This document shows positions 43,950 to 52,731 of a DNA stretch of 64,000 nt, piece after piece. Origin of the DNA: Streptomyces specialis. GTDB lineage: Bacteria > Actinomycetota > Actinomycetes > Streptomycetales > Streptomycetaceae. The first letter of the stretch is position 1, and each line of letters begins with the position of its first letter. The translations under genes and the position numbers were made by a program. The stretch spans positions 1-64,000 of the forward strand of contig NZ_LN929769.1 of NCBI RefSeq assembly GCF_001493375.1. Direction: 5' to 3'. The notes beneath the pieces are model-generated. The model worked only from the letters and a program-made list of their open reading frames with translations, made no database searches and was not told where the DNA came from.

Positions 43950-44580
43950 GCGTTAGCGAACGAGTGTTTGAGCCTGGACGGGGGTGAAGCTCCTGATCGC
44001 AGAGGAACCACTGGTCGCGAGCTTGTCGTACCTGGTGGCCACACCGCGGGCCTGCTTGAGGCGGCCGATCCGCATTCGATCTTGTGGCGGTTCTTGTAGC
44101 GCTCGGTGTCGAAGCCGGGCAGGCGGCCGCCCGCCGAGCCCCGGCGCAGGCGGTGTCCGGGCCTGGTCACGCTTCTCCGGGATGGTGTGCGTGGTCTGCC
44201 GCCGTCGCAGGTAGGCGCGGATTTTCCGGGAGGAGTACGCCCGGTCGGCGATCACGTGAGCCGGGCGGGTGCGCGGGTGCTCGCCTTCGGGACGAGCGAC
44301 GCGGATGCGGTCCATGATCTCGGTGAACTGTGGGGGGCCTGCCGCGCTGTCCACCGGTGACCACCACCGCCAGGACATGCCCGGAGGCGTCGGCGGCCAG
44401 GTGAAGCTTGGTGGTCAGGCCGCCGCGCGAGCGGCCCAGCGCGTGGTCGTCCGGTTCGCCCGCAAGGCCGTCCGCGCCCGGCCGGCCCGGACGGTCAGCC
44501 TCCTTTTCCTCGCGCCGGCAGCGTGCTGATGGGCCCGGCAGATCGTGGAGTCCACCGACACCTCCCACCGGTGGACCGTT
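43950..44580 (-). pseudogene. Broken IS5-type transposase remnant
   Basis: Read on the minus strand in three frames it gives VSVDSTICRAHQHAAGARKR, GRSRGGLTTKLHLAADASGH, then VIADRAYSSRKIRAYLRRRQ and VATRYDKLATSGSSA. These are fragments of the DDE transposase family with HTKLHL/ADRAYSSR motifs. The N-terminal third is lost at about 44580, where the Mrr-like gene begins. Several indels are present, so it is inactive. Confidence 0.85.
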
Positions 44581-44581
44581 G

Positions 44582-45466
44582 ATGGCGGCTCGTCAACCGC
44601 GCCTGCGTAAACCCCGCGGTAGTCGAGAGCTACTTGCTGCTGGCGTGGTAGTTGTGGCGGTCGCGGTGGCAACGGTCCAACTGGCTGCGGCTATGCTCCA
44701 CTTCCTGGTTCGAGGGTGGCCAGTGTCGGTCGCCGCGGCCATCGGGACCGTGGCGTACGGGATCTGGCGAACTCGGCGCATGGCCCGATTTCGGCGGACG
44801 CGCGCCGCGATGGTCGCCAAGCTGCGAGTCCGGCTCACAGACCTGGATGCCATGGTCGACAAGGCCTTCGAGTTCGCACTGCGGGACCTGTTGATTCGCG
44901 ACGGCTGGACCGCACGCGTGGTCGGTCAGAAAGGCGACCAGGTCGCCGATGTCATCGGGGACCACGAGCGGCGAGGCCGGATCGTGCTGCAGGCCAAGCA
45001 CACCCGTGTCGGAAGCAAGGTCAGCTCTTCGGGGTTGTACCAGGTGAAGGGCACGGCTCGCCCGGTTCACCGCGCGGACCATGCGGTAGTCGTCACCAAC
45101 GCGGACTTCACCCGCGACGCCAAAGCCTGGGGCGACCAACACCACATCCACTGGACCGACTGGGCCCGGCTACAGGCATGGGCCGAACTCGGGACGCCAC
45201 TACACGACCTCCTCCGCCCTGCCAGAGCGACGACGGCGACGTCGGGTGAGACGACGAGAAGCCCTCAGACCACAACCCAGTACCGGATAGAGCCCAAGCC
45301 GGCCCACAGCTCCCGTCGGCGCGGCTCGGCCGACACGTCGCGCCTCGTGCTCAGCGGAGGTGGGCTCGGCGCGGTGCATTCGCCACGCACCGCCAGGAGG
45401 TTCTCACCACACAGTGCGCGAGCAATCCATCAGCTGTTCCACGCGAGAACCAACAATTCAAGGTAG
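44582..45466 (+). CDS. Membrane-anchored Mrr-like restriction endonuclease
   Basis: The 294-residue protein starts at ATG 44582, just past the transposase remnant; the frame stays open further upstream, but only through remnant sequence. Two hydrophobic segments at residues about 19-45 and 50-65 should anchor it. The nuclease domain is FEFALRDLLIRDGWTARVVG, QKGDQVADVI, GRIVLQAKHTRVG (PD-(D/E)xK core with Asp and Gln-x-Lys, as in Mrr), and VVVTNADFTRDAKAW. Mrr-type enzymes cut modified or foreign DNA. Homologues with the same membrane anchor occur in actinobacteria. It may serve the same defence island as sspABCD. Confidence 0.82.
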   Translation: MAARQPRLRKPRGSRELLAAGVVVVAVAVATVQLAAAMLHFLVRGWPVSVAAAIGTVAYGIWRTRRMARFRRTRAAMVAKLRVRLTDLDAMVDKAFEFALRDLLIRDGWTARVVGQKGDQVADVIGDHERRGRIVLQAKHTRVGSKVSSSGLYQVKGTARPVHRADHAVVVTNADFTRDAKAWGDQHHIHWTDWARLQAWAELGTPLHDLLRPARATTATSGETTRSPQTTTQYRIEPKPAHSSRRRGSADTSRLVLSGGGLGAVHSPRTARRFSPHSARAIHQLFHARTNNSR

Positions 45467-45819
45467 GTCCAGCCTTCGAGCCTTTATCGGAGAGCGGACT
45501 CTCCGCCCGCCTCGTGTTTTGTCCCCTCTGGGCAAGCGGCCGTAGCGACGACAAGAGTTCTTCAAATCTCACGGAATTACGGCGAAGGCGCTCCGGTGCC
45601 CTGCAGCAACGACCGGATCTTCGCCCGGAAGTCGAACCGAACTCGACCCACCGCGCAAACCACGCCTCCTGATCCGATCCACATCCGGACAACAGACTGC
45701 TCCAGATCGGGGAGGTCAACACGCGGCTTTGGCCCGACTGAACAATGAATCAGGAAAATTCCCCCTCGCCGTCGTTTACAACGCGACCGGCGTCTGGAGC
45801 TAGAACGAAGGAGAAGGCA
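45467..45819. other. Intergenic region, no gene recognised
   Basis: I see no good frame on either strand. A small inverted repeat (cggagag and ctctccg around 45487-45505) is present. A ribosome site for the next gene is at 45808-45813. Confidence 0.4.
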
Positions 45820-46377
45820 GTGGCTAAGCAACCACGCAGGAACTACAGCAACGCCACCGTGGCCGCGCTGATGACCCTGGCTCGGGGCGGTTGTTACGCC
45901 CCCCGGTGTGGGACACCTACCGTACGCATCATCGACGACAAGCCCGTGCTCAACCTAGACATCGCGCACGTTCGTGCCCTCAACTCCGACGGGAAGCGGT
46001 ATGACCCATCGTGGAGCGTTGAGGAAAGGTACAGCTTCGCCAACCTCATGCTCCTCTGCAACGTACACCATAAACGAATCGACGGAGCGGGCGGAGGAAA
46101 ATGCACTGTACAGATCCTAGAACAGTGGAAGCGTGCCCGCGAAGCTGACGGGCAAGACGCCCTGGCAGGGCTGAATAGCCTGACCGAGGCCCGGCTGGTA
46201 ACAATGATCCAAGAGGCGCAGGAGGCCTACGTCGACCGCCTCGGCCCGCTCTTGGGTGCCATCGCACAACAAATGCCTGAACTGGCATCCCTGGTGAAAG
46301 TCCTGAAGTCGGATATTGACGATCAGCGTAGGCGCCCACCTGGCGTGTCGGAGGAAACGACATGGATGGCCCTATGA
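45820..46377 (+). CDS. HNH endonuclease-domain protein
   Basis: The product has 185 residues from GTG 45820, chosen because gaaggag lies 7 bp upstream; an ATG at 45745 is possible. The domain reads GGCYAPRCGTPTVRIIDDK (a Cys pair for zinc), LDIAHVRALNSDGKRYDPSW (catalytic His), and FANLMLLCNVHHKRIDGAG (Asn/His-His of HNH). The C-terminal region is helical. HNH enzymes of this look occur in mobile or defence loci, often with a partner. The end overlaps a short reading frame (46316-46534), possibly its own C-terminus after a frameshift. Confidence 0.8.
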   Translation: MAKQPRRNYSNATVAALMTLARGGCYAPRCGTPTVRIIDDKPVLNLDIAHVRALNSDGKRYDPSWSVEERYSFANLMLLCNVHHKRIDGAGGGKCTVQILEQWKRAREADGQDALAGLNSLTEARLVTMIQEAQEAYVDRLGPLLGAIAQQMPELASLVKVLKSDIDDQRRRPPGVSEETTWMAL

Positions 46378-46534
46378 GGCAGGCCGAAAACTCCAACACC
46401 TCCAAGACAGCGTGCCGCTGTTGGCTTCGACAACACGTGACCTAGCACGACTGGCCGATTTGCCTACGCAACTGCACCATGCGGCCACGAGCGTTCGTAG
46501 TGCCGCTGCCGCCCTGGCGGACGCCAAGTACTGA
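46316..46534 (+). CDS. Possible overlapping or frameshifted C-terminal extension of the HNH gene
   Basis: This 72-residue frame starts at TTG 46316 inside the end of the HNH gene. It has helical-looking RKLQHLQDSVPLLASTTRDL and LARLADLPTQLHHAATSVRS. No ribosome site is evident for a separate start. It may be the true C-terminus of the HNH protein, lost by one indel near 46370, or chance. Confidence 0.35.
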   Translation: MTISVGAHLACRRKRHGWPYEAGRKLQHLQDSVPLLASTTRDLARLADLPTQLHHAATSVRSAAAALADAKY

Positions 46535-46950
46535 TCCTCCAGCGTGTTGCGCTGCTGGGCACGCCGTGGCAGCACGACCGCTGCCCAGCAGCGTCAAGGC
46601 CACTCGCCATCGCTGGCGATCACGGGGTCCGTCGCTGGTTCTTCGGTCCCTCGTGATCGCTGTACGGGTCGCGTTCCCCGCCACGCGGCCGCGATCGACG
46701 ATCAGGCTCCCCGACGCCTCACCGCCAACCACACACGAGATCGATAGGCGGCGGTGTTCATTCACCGAGGCAGGATGTCGCCGCGTGTGGGGCGAACAGG
46801 GGGCGTCAGCTCTGGCGCAGTAATGGTCTTCTGGTAGACGGGAGTTGTCGGTTTGGGGCATTGCCGGTCTGCTCCTGCGATCTTCTGGCTGCAGGCCTTA
46901 CGGTTGCCTGGGTCTCTGGCCCACGGGGCGCCAAGAGCCGGGAGGTACAG
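46535..46950. other. Intergenic region, no gene recognised
   Basis: Bases 46535-46940 contain no reading frame with protein-like composition on either strand. The promoter of the split gene at 46951 should lie in its right part. Confidence 0.4.
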
Positions 46951-46991
46951 GTGGATCCTCACGTCGCGCACTCACTGCGGCTCCTGGATAA

Positions 46992-47849
46992 GACGTCGTT
47001 TCACTTGGTGAGTCGGCGGTAGTTGATCAGTGTGGTGGCGAGTGCGGTGAAGGCAAGGAAGTGTTCCGCTTTGCGTTCGTAGCGGCGGTGGAGCCGACGG
47101 CAGCCGGCGAGCCAGGACATCGTGCGCTCTATCACCCAGCGGTGGCGGCCCAAGCGCCGTGAGGTCTCTTTGCCGCGACGCGCGATACGGGGTGTGATAC
47201 CTCGTTCGCGCAGCCATCGGCGCAGGTGGGGGTAGTCGTAGCCCTTGTCCGCATGCAGTTTGCCCGGTCGGCGTCTGCGTGGCCCGCGCCGGCTGCGGAC
47301 CGGCGGTATCGACGCGACGAGCGGCCGCAGGGCGAGGCTGTCGTGCGTGTTGGCCGCGGAAATACCGACCGCGACCGGCAGGCCCGACCGGTCGGTGACG
47401 AGGTGGATTTTCGATCCGTTCTTGCCACGGTCGGTCGGATTCGGTCCGGTCAGGGGCCCCCTTTGAGGGCCCTGACGCTCACCGAGTCGATGGCGAAGCG
47501 CGACCAGGCCAGCTCACCGCGGGAGCCGAGCTCGTCCAGGACGATCCGGTGCAGGCGGGCCCAGACCCGGTCCGCGCTCCAGCGCGCGAAGCGACGGTAG
47601 ACGGTCGGCCATGCCGGCCCGAACCCCGGCGGGACCTGCCGCCACGTGCAGCCCGACGTCGCCACGAACACGATCGCGGCCAGACACTCACGGTCCCCGG
47701 CGCGCCGACGTCCGCCTCCTTGCGGGCGTATCACCACCGTCTCGGGTACTACCCGACGGAACAACTCCCACAACTCATCCGGCACCAGCCGCTCGACAAG
47801 CCTCGCCATGCCCAGCACAACGACCCATCCCACCAAACGAAACGACGTC
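46992..47849 (-). mobile_element. Intact IS5-family insertion sequence, 858 bp, TAA target duplication
   Basis: The left end gacgtcgtttcacttggtg and right end (inverse gacgtcgtttcgtttggtg) are 17/19 identical terminal repeats. Both flanks carry TAA (46989-46991 and 47850-47852), as expected of IS1031/IS427-like groups that duplicate TNA. Removing the element and one TAA restores the interrupted gene in frame. The single transposase gene is complete and needs a -1 shift. The insertion appears recent because the ends and frame are intact. Confidence 0.88.
47001..47809 (-). CDS. IS5-family transposase made by -1 programmed frameshift
   Basis: The first part (47809 to about 47465) is MARLVERLVPDELWELFRRV, then GTWRQVPPGFGPAWPTVYRR-like sequence (read here as TSGCTWRQVPPGFGPAWPTV), ending RALKGGP and a stop. 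The second part continues in the -1 frame from a run of A and G near 47466: GPLTGPNPTDRGKNGSKIHL, VTDRSGLPVAV, ADKGYDYPHLRRWLRERGI, WVIERTMSWLAGCRRLHRRY and INYRRLTK. DDE residues (IDS, TDR, ERT) are present. The orfA/orfB layout is usual for the IS427 group. Confidence 0.88.
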
Positions 47850-48318
47850 TAAACAAGTGGCCGTCATCCGTGGCGAGTTGGAAGCGCTCCGGGCGAAGGT
47901 CGCGGCGGCTGAAAGCTCCCTGAACGAGTTGGAGGTCGCGCGAAAGGTCCTGCGGATGCTGCCTGCCGCCGTGATGGCCCACGAGGAGCCTGAGGCCGAA
48001 CCGGACCAGCCCGGGCAGCGCGCCCTCGAGAGCGACACGGATGAGGGCTCAGGCGAGCAGCAATCCGGGCTGGCGAAGCCCGTTGGCTTGGAAGAGGGCC
48101 GCGAGCGGATGCTGGTGCTGCTGGCGGGGGCCGGACGGGCGATGAAGGTACGGGACATCGCGGCGGCCATTGGCGAGGACGTGTCCGTGACGAGCCGAGT
48201 GGAGACCACCCGCTCGCGTCTCAAGCGACTCACCACGGAAGGACGGGTCGTCGAAGGTCCTGTGGGATGGTTCGCCATCGCCTCCACGTCCGGTGAGCGC
48301 ATGGAGGGAGGCGCCTAA

Positions 48319-48537
48319 GGAACTGAGAAGACCTGCCGTTGGCCGAGTGTTGTGCTGGCGGCGATAAGGCTGGCACCGCCGAGGGTTCAGCTCGGCGGTG
48401 CCGGGTTGCGTGAGCGCCCTAGAGATAGTGGCTCCCGCACCACCGAGACTAATGGAGATTTCCTCAGCTCGGTGGGCGGAGCCATGAATTCGCCATGCCC
48501 GATCACACCTGTGGTGACTTCGGGCGGAAATCGAGGC
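48319..48537. other. Short intergenic region, no gene recognised
   Basis: The region lies between the 3' ends of the split gene and the XRE regulator. A short inverted repeat (ggcaccgccgag and ctcggcggtgcc at about 48374-48400) can form a terminator hairpin. Confidence 0.5.
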
Positions 48538-48816
48538 TCAGTGTTCCGTCCTTCGATCAATCGTGAGCCCGGTCGGCCACAACGCCGTCCAGGCGAACGC
48601 AGTGAGGCGCGCCACGGTGGCGACATCGGGCCAGGATCGGCCCGCGAGCAGGTCGGCGATGGCCTGCCGGTTGACACGCGAGCCGGCCGTCACTCGTCGC
48701 AGACTCCAGTTCCGTTCGTCCAGGGTGCTTCCGAGAGCGCGGGCGATCTGACGGATCGCCTCGACAGCGGGGTCGGTGCTGGGCGTCTCGGGCCAGGCTT
48801 CCGGATCCGGGGTCAT
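48538..48816 (-). CDS. Small XRE-like HTH regulator
   Basis: The product has about 92 residues from ATG 48816. MTPDPEAWPETP is followed by DPAVEAIRQIARALGSTLDE and the helix-turn-helix RRVTAGSRVNRQAIADLLAG, RSWPDVATVARL. A truncated-looking C-terminus follows. It is divergent from the integrase-like gene and may regulate it. Proteins of this type are frequent beside such recombinase-like genes in Streptomyces islands. Confidence 0.7.
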   Translation of the reverse strand: MTPDPEAWPETPSTDPAVEAIRQIARALGSTLDERNWSLRRVTAGSRVNRQAIADLLAGRSWPDVATVARLTAFAWTALWPTGLTIDRRTEH

Positions 48817-48927
48817 CTGCCTGGGGGAGCGTGCGCAGGCGCGTCCGCCGACCATGTGCGCGCCATCCTATCGGTTGAAGTGGATCTTTCCTGGAATGGC
48901 TGCTTGTCCAGCCGGTATGCATGGACC

Positions 48928-49857
48928 GTGGTCCTTAATCCCGACACGTCCGCGAAGATCACGCGCTACCGGCCGCGGGACGCTCCGCCAGCCTGGGAGG
49001 CAGTGGCGCCGCTGGTGCGGTCCGTGGTGGCCGCCACCGTCTGCGCGGTACCGTACAAGTTGGAGCGGCTGCTGCACGTGACCGCGTCGCTGGCGCTGTG
49101 GGCGGAGGCCACAGGCGTGGAACGGGATCCGGACGCCTGGCTGCGCAACGAGAACATCGACGCCTTCGTCCTCTCCCGCGTCGGGAAGATCGAAGCTTCT
49201 TCGGTTCGCACTTACCGGACGTGGCTGCTTCGGGTGCGGGACGCGCTTGCTTGGACTGAGCGCGGGGAAGCAACCCCGGCCCGCCTCCACGCCGAACCGC
49301 AGCCCCAACGGCCCTATGACCGGGGCGAGGTGGCCGGACTGCGGCACTGGGCCGAGCATCTGCGCGGCCAACAACGCAACGACGCCCTGGCCCTTCTGGG
49401 CCTCGGCGCGGGCTACGGACTGACCCCGAAAGAAGTCGCGGCCAGCCGGGGCCACCACCTGCGGCGCACGCGCCGCGACGGGCCCGTGCTGCACACCGCA
49501 GTCGACCGACCCGTGCCGCTGGCAGCGCGCGCCGAGTGGGAGCCCGTCTTGGGCGAGCTGGCCGACGTCGCGGGCCGCGGTTATCTCTTCCGCCCCCGCC
49601 GCACCACCGAGTACGCCAAGAACCTGGTCAGCTCCTGGTCTCTGTTGCATCGACCACCCGCAAGCCTGCCCCCACTCTCCGTGGGCCGGCTGCGGGCGAC
49701 ATGGATCGTCGAACTCATGGCAGCACGCATCGACCACGACCTGATCGCCAAAGCCGCAGGACTGGCATCGGCCGCCTCGCTCACCCGCTACCAGCCGCAC
49801 GTCCCGCCCCTGGGCCAAGCAACCGCCCTCGCCCTGCTCCGGGGGTCCCAGCAGTGA
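48928..49857 (+). CDS. Tyrosine-recombinase-like (integrase) protein
   Basis: The product has about 309 residues if GTG 48928 is the start; the start is uncertain because no strong ribosome site is visible. A SAM-like N-terminal domain (VVAATVCAVPYKLERLLHVT, ASLALWAEATG) precedes a core-type segment: DALALLGLGAGYGLTPKEVA, VPLAARAEWEPVLGEL and RLRATWIVELMAARIDHDLI with GLASAASLTRYQPH. It resembles site-specific integrases, but the catalytic Arg/His/Arg/Tyr set is not clearly complete (only LTRY is suggestive), so it may be inactive. The stop overlaps the next start (GTGA). It lies about 1.1 kb from the 3' end of tRNA-Ala. Confidence 0.6.
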   Translation: MVLNPDTSAKITRYRPRDAPPAWEAVAPLVRSVVAATVCAVPYKLERLLHVTASLALWAEATGVERDPDAWLRNENIDAFVLSRVGKIEASSVRTYRTWLLRVRDALAWTERGEATPARLHAEPQPQRPYDRGEVAGLRHWAEHLRGQQRNDALALLGLGAGYGLTPKEVAASRGHHLRRTRRDGPVLHTAVDRPVPLAARAEWEPVLGELADVAGRGYLFRPRRTTEYAKNLVSSWSLLHRPPASLPPLSVGRLRATWIVELMAARIDHDLIAKAAGLASAASLTRYQPHVPPLGQATALALLRGSQQ

Positions 49858-50796
49858 CCCGGCCCCGGGCCTGGCGCAACCCCGCGAAGATCAAGCAGAG
49901 CCGACCACGAGCGACCAGTGATGCCCCGGCTGAGATTCCGGACTCGAAGGTCGGCCAGCTCAACGCCCTGCTGCACTTTTCGGGCGCTGGAGTTGATCGA
50001 TGGCGAACTCGCCGACCGTCCCGGATCGAACGGTCTGCCCGCGCGGACAGTGCTGGTGGGCCTGCTGCTGAGCCTGCACTGCCACCACAGCGCCACCCTC
50101 GCCGACGCCTGCCGGGTCCTGCTCGACGAACTGCGGCCACGGGCCCGGACATGGCTGGATGTCCCCGAACTCGACCAGCACGACGTGCACGCCCGTATCG
50201 CCTTCTCCCGGAGTGTCTACCGCGCCTTTGACCGGCTGACCACCGCACTTGACCCGTATCGATGCGATCGACGCCGGCGCCTGCCCGAAGCGGACGCTGC
50301 CCGCGCCGCCGCGGCGTGGGAAAGCACCGACCCCGAGCACGTCCGCCGCCGCCGACTGCTGCAGGAGATCAGCGACCGTATGGTGCTCGTCACCGTTCAC
50401 CTCGCCCATCGCCGCGGCCACTTCAAAAGCTGGAACGGTGACGTCGGCGTCGACACCACCTCCATCCCCTCCTGGCACGGCGAGCCGAACAAGTACCTTG
50501 GTCTGGGCTCGATCGAGATCTCCGCCGGTTGGCACTTCAGTGGCGGGTCCGAGGAAGGTGTCTTCGGCTACTCCGCGACCCTGCTCGTCGCCGCCAGCCG
50601 ACGACATCCCAAAGGACACCAGCAAGCAGGCCGACGAGTCAGCGGCCACCCCCAGTTCGCCCTCGGCCTGGTCCTGGACACCCCCGGCAAACGCATCGGC
50701 CCCAACGCCATCCACACCCTCACCGCACTGTCGCCGTTCGGCTTCCCGACCGGGCTCCTGGCCGAGCCAGCAACCGCATGCCCCAAAGCGGCCTAG
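49854..50796 (+). pseudogene. Transposase-like protein gene, frameshifted and 3'-truncated
   Basis: It starts at GTG 49854, overlapping the integrase stop. The first frame gives TRPRAWRNPAKIKQSRPRAT and LNALLHF. The frame then changes near 49980 to ALELIDGELADRPGSNGLPA, ARTVLVGLLLSLHCHH, RRRLLQEISDRMVLVTVHLA, GDVGVDTTSIPSWHG and NAIHTLTALSPFGFPTGLLA. After GLLA the usual ADRAY continuation is missing and the frame ends at AKAA-type codons (ending CPKAA). In intact relatives this domain includes a DDE-like core. The coupling with the integrase-like gene recurs in Streptomyces islands. Confidence 0.7.
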
Positions 50797-50985
50797 GTGC
50801 GTCTCCAGCACCAGAAACCACCTCCGCCACCGGACAGCACCCTGCTGAGCAGCCGTGTCGGAGCCCGTCCGTGTTCGGACACCACCTCGAACATAACCCG
50901 GAAACCCCGAGATCCCGCCCGATCAATCCGATCGGACGGGACCTGGTCAACCGCTCACACCTGGATTCGTGAACGGCCCTGCCGG

Positions 50986-51059
50986 TGGACCTGAGGGGAT
51001 TTGAACCCCTGACCCCCTCGTTGCGAACGAGATGCGCTACCAGGCTGCGCTACAGGCCC
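50986..51059 (-). tRNA. tRNA-Ala (anticodon CGC)
   Basis: Read on the minus strand, the 74-nt cloverleaf has acceptor gggcctg with caggtcc, D arm gcgc...gcgc, anticodon arm tctcg-ttcgcaa-cgagg with anticodon CGC, and T arm aggggttcaaatcccct. No CCA is encoded. The 3' end faces the accessory island (left), a typical integration position. It lies just downstream of sepX. Confidence 0.93.
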
Positions 51060-51115
51060 TTGCGACGTGGAAACACTAGCACCTACGCCGCGTCGTTCCG
51101 AAATCCGTTCCCGGG

Positions 51116-51513
51116 CTAGCCGCCGGCCGCTCGGCGGTGGTCGTCGTCGGCGTACTGGTCGAACAGGGGGGTGCGCCTGTCTCCTATACCCATCTGACCT
51201 CGCCGACGACGGGGTCCACAGAGTACACGCGTTATGCCGCATCCTTTAACATCAGAACTCTCTAACATCCATCGCCCTCGTTACGCCCAATCCACACGTG
51301 GGGGTGGGGGGGGCGGGCGGGGGGCGGGGCCGGGGCGGCCGTCTCGGTCGCCGGCGCGCCGCGTCTGCCGCGCGTCAGCAGCCGGAGGGCGGTGCTGAAG
51401 CGCTCCGTCGGGCGGGCCTCGTTCAGCTCGTCGTGTCTGCGGAGCCACATCGGCACCAGATACGCGGCCCAGGCCCCGACGATCATTGCGAAGATGAGGC
51501 CACTGCTGCTCAC
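51116..51513 (-). CDS. sepX: SepX-type septation membrane protein, interrupted by adapter
   Basis: The N-terminus from GTG 51513, VSSSGLIFAMIVGAWAAYLV, PMWLRRHDELNEARPTERFS and then TALRLL, matches SepX, a membrane protein that supports division-site placement in sporulating Streptomyces. The C-terminus reads TPLFDQYADDDHRRAAGG with a TAG at 51116-51118. Between them the coding sequence is replaced by G-rich and adapter sequence (about 51177-51320). The two ends in the right order show that this gene crosses a contig join. The middle of the protein is unknown here. Confidence 0.75.
51177..51300. other. Nextera adapter inside sepX (artefact)
   Basis: ctgtctcctatacccatctg, then acctcgccgacga, matches ctgtctcttatacacatctg plus acgctgccgacga. 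The following AT-rich bases are unlike their surroundings and end in a g-run at 51299-51320. The partner adapter on the right is too degraded to place. Confidence 0.85.
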
Positions 51514-51625
51514 GCTCACACCGTAGAGGGGTTCGTGTGGGTCCAACTGCCAAATCGGGCGGTGTGTCGCGCGTTCAGGACGTCCTCCTGGGCATTTCTT
51601 CGGATTGTTATCTGAATTCGAACGT

Positions 51626-52252
51626 CTATTTTATTTTTGGCGGGGTCCGCTGCCGGTGCCACCGCGTCAGCAGCCCCTGCGGCACCTCCTCGGACGTCAT
51701 CGCGAACACCAGATGGTCCCGCCAGGCGCCGTCGATGTGGAGATAGCGCGGTCGCACGCCCTCCTCGCGGAACCCGAGCTTCTCCACCACGCGCCGGCTC
51801 GGCGCGTTCTCCGGACGGATGCAGATCTCGATCCGGTGCAGTCCCAGCGAGCGGAAGCAGTGGTCCACGGCCAGCGCCACCGCCGTCGGCATCACCCCCC
51901 GCCCGGCCACCGCGCGGTCCACCCAGTACCCGATGTGCGCCGAGCACACCGCCCCCCACGTGATCCCCGCCACCGCCAACTGCCCGGCCAGCCGCCCCTG
52001 GTAGGTCACCACCAGCGGCAACATCCGCCCCGCCTGGGCCTCACCGCGCAGATGTCTCACCATCTGCCGGAACGTCGGCCGCCGCGGCGCCAGTTGACCC
52101 GGCGGGGCCGGCGGGGGGGGGGCCTCCCAGGGGCGCAGCCAGTCGCGGTTGCGCTGGTTGACCTCCCGCCAGGCGCGGTGGTCGCGCTGCGAGATGGGGC
52201 GGAGACCGACTTCGCCGTCGACGAGTTCGACGGACCACGAGTGCGCGTTCAC
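51626..52252 (-). CDS. GNAT acetyltransferase (RimJ/RimL type)
   Basis: The 208-residue protein has the GNAT acetyl-CoA motif VDRAVAGRGVMPTAVALA and the C-terminal ENAPSRRVVEKLGFREEGVR, with YLHIDGAWRDHLVFAMTSEE after it, matching the RimJ subfamily. This family acetylates protein N-termini, often ribosomal proteins, or small amines. A G-rich tract at 52108-52117 encodes a Pro-rich loop. ATG 52252 overlaps the mogA stop. It lies in the galU-glp-moaC-mogA-rimJ order that is usual in Streptomyces. Confidence 0.9.
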   Translation of the reverse strand: MNAHSWSVELVDGEVGLRPISQRDHRAWREVNQRNRDWLRPWEAPPPPAPPGQLAPRRPTFRQMVRHLRGEAQAGRMLPLVVTYQGRLAGQLAVAGITWGAVCSAHIGYWVDRAVAGRGVMPTAVALAVDHCFRSLGLHRIEICIRPENAPSRRVVEKLGFREEGVRPRYLHIDGAWRDHLVFAMTSEEVPQGLLTRWHRQRTPPKIK

Positions 52253-52731
52253 TGCTGGTGGTCGCCGCCCCTGAGCTGGTCCACCGCGTGCCGCAGCAGC
52301 GGTCTCAGCACGGCCAGGCCGTCCTTGACGCCGCCGCGCGAACCGGGGAGGTTGACGATGAGAGTGCGCCCGGCGACGCCCGCCACGCCGCGCGACAACG
52401 CGGCCGTCGGCACCTTGGCCTGCCCGGCCGCGCGGATCGCCTCGGCGATGCCGGGCACCTCGAAGTCCACGACGCGCCGCGTCATTTCGGGCGTGCGGTC
52501 GGTGGGCGAGATGCCGGTACCGCCGGTGGTGAGGACGATGTCGTAGCCCGCGGCGACGGCCGCCCGCAGCGCCGCCTCGACCGGCTCGCCGTCGGGCACC
52601 ACCTCCGGGCCGTCGGCCACGAAGTCCAGCGAGACCAGCGCCTCGACGAGCAGCGGTCCCGTGGTGTCGTCGTAGATCCCCGCGGCGGCGCGGTGGGAGG
52701 CGGTGACGGCCAGGGCCCGGTACGGCGTCAT
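52249..52731 (-). CDS. MogA/MoaB molybdopterin adenylyltransferase
   Basis: The product has about 160 residues from ATG 52731. The substrate-binding loop [16 protein letters not shown] and the C-terminal [19 protein letters not shown] are the MogA/MoaB/CinA signature. It adenylates molybdopterin (or binds it) ahead of metal insertion by MoeA/Glp. It overlaps moaC by ATGA. Confidence 0.93.
   Translation of the reverse strand: MTPYRALAVTASHRAAAGIYDDTTGPLLVEALVSLDFVADGPEVVPDGEPVEAALRAAVAAGYDIVLTTGGTGISPTDRTPEMTRRVVDFEVPGIAEAIRAAGQAKVPTAALSRGVAGVAGRTLIVNLPGSRGGVKDGLAVLRPLLRHAVDQLRGGDHQQ

Larger units (their letters stand above)
46951..48318 (+). pseudogene. Winged-helix-like gene split by an IS5 element
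   Basis: A GTG at 46951 with ggaggtacag upstream starts VDPHVAHSLRLLD. The IS then begins, and the same frame resumes on the other side at 47851 as KQVAVIRGELEALRAKVAAA. Joined as ctg-gat-aaa-caa across the TAA duplication, the reading is continuous. The remainder contains an N-terminal coiled-coil-like region (residues about 14-50), an acidic linker, and a C-terminal winged-helix-type domain (VRDIAAAIGEDVSVTSRVET, TRSRLKRLTTEGRVVEGPVG). Total original length about 169 residues. A regulatory role is inferred; the gene is now inactive unless the distal part is translated alone. Confidence 0.75.

Noticed and set aside
48928..50796. A complete integrative element with intact integrase and att sites
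   Set aside because: The recombinase-like protein lacks a clear catalytic set, its partner is broken, and no duplicate of the tRNA end was seen.
28385..51000. SspE (DUF262/DUF1524) as partner of sspABCD
   Set aside because: I looked for its NTPase and HNH marks among the island's genes and did not find such a protein; the HNH protein at 45.8 kb lacks the DUF262 part.
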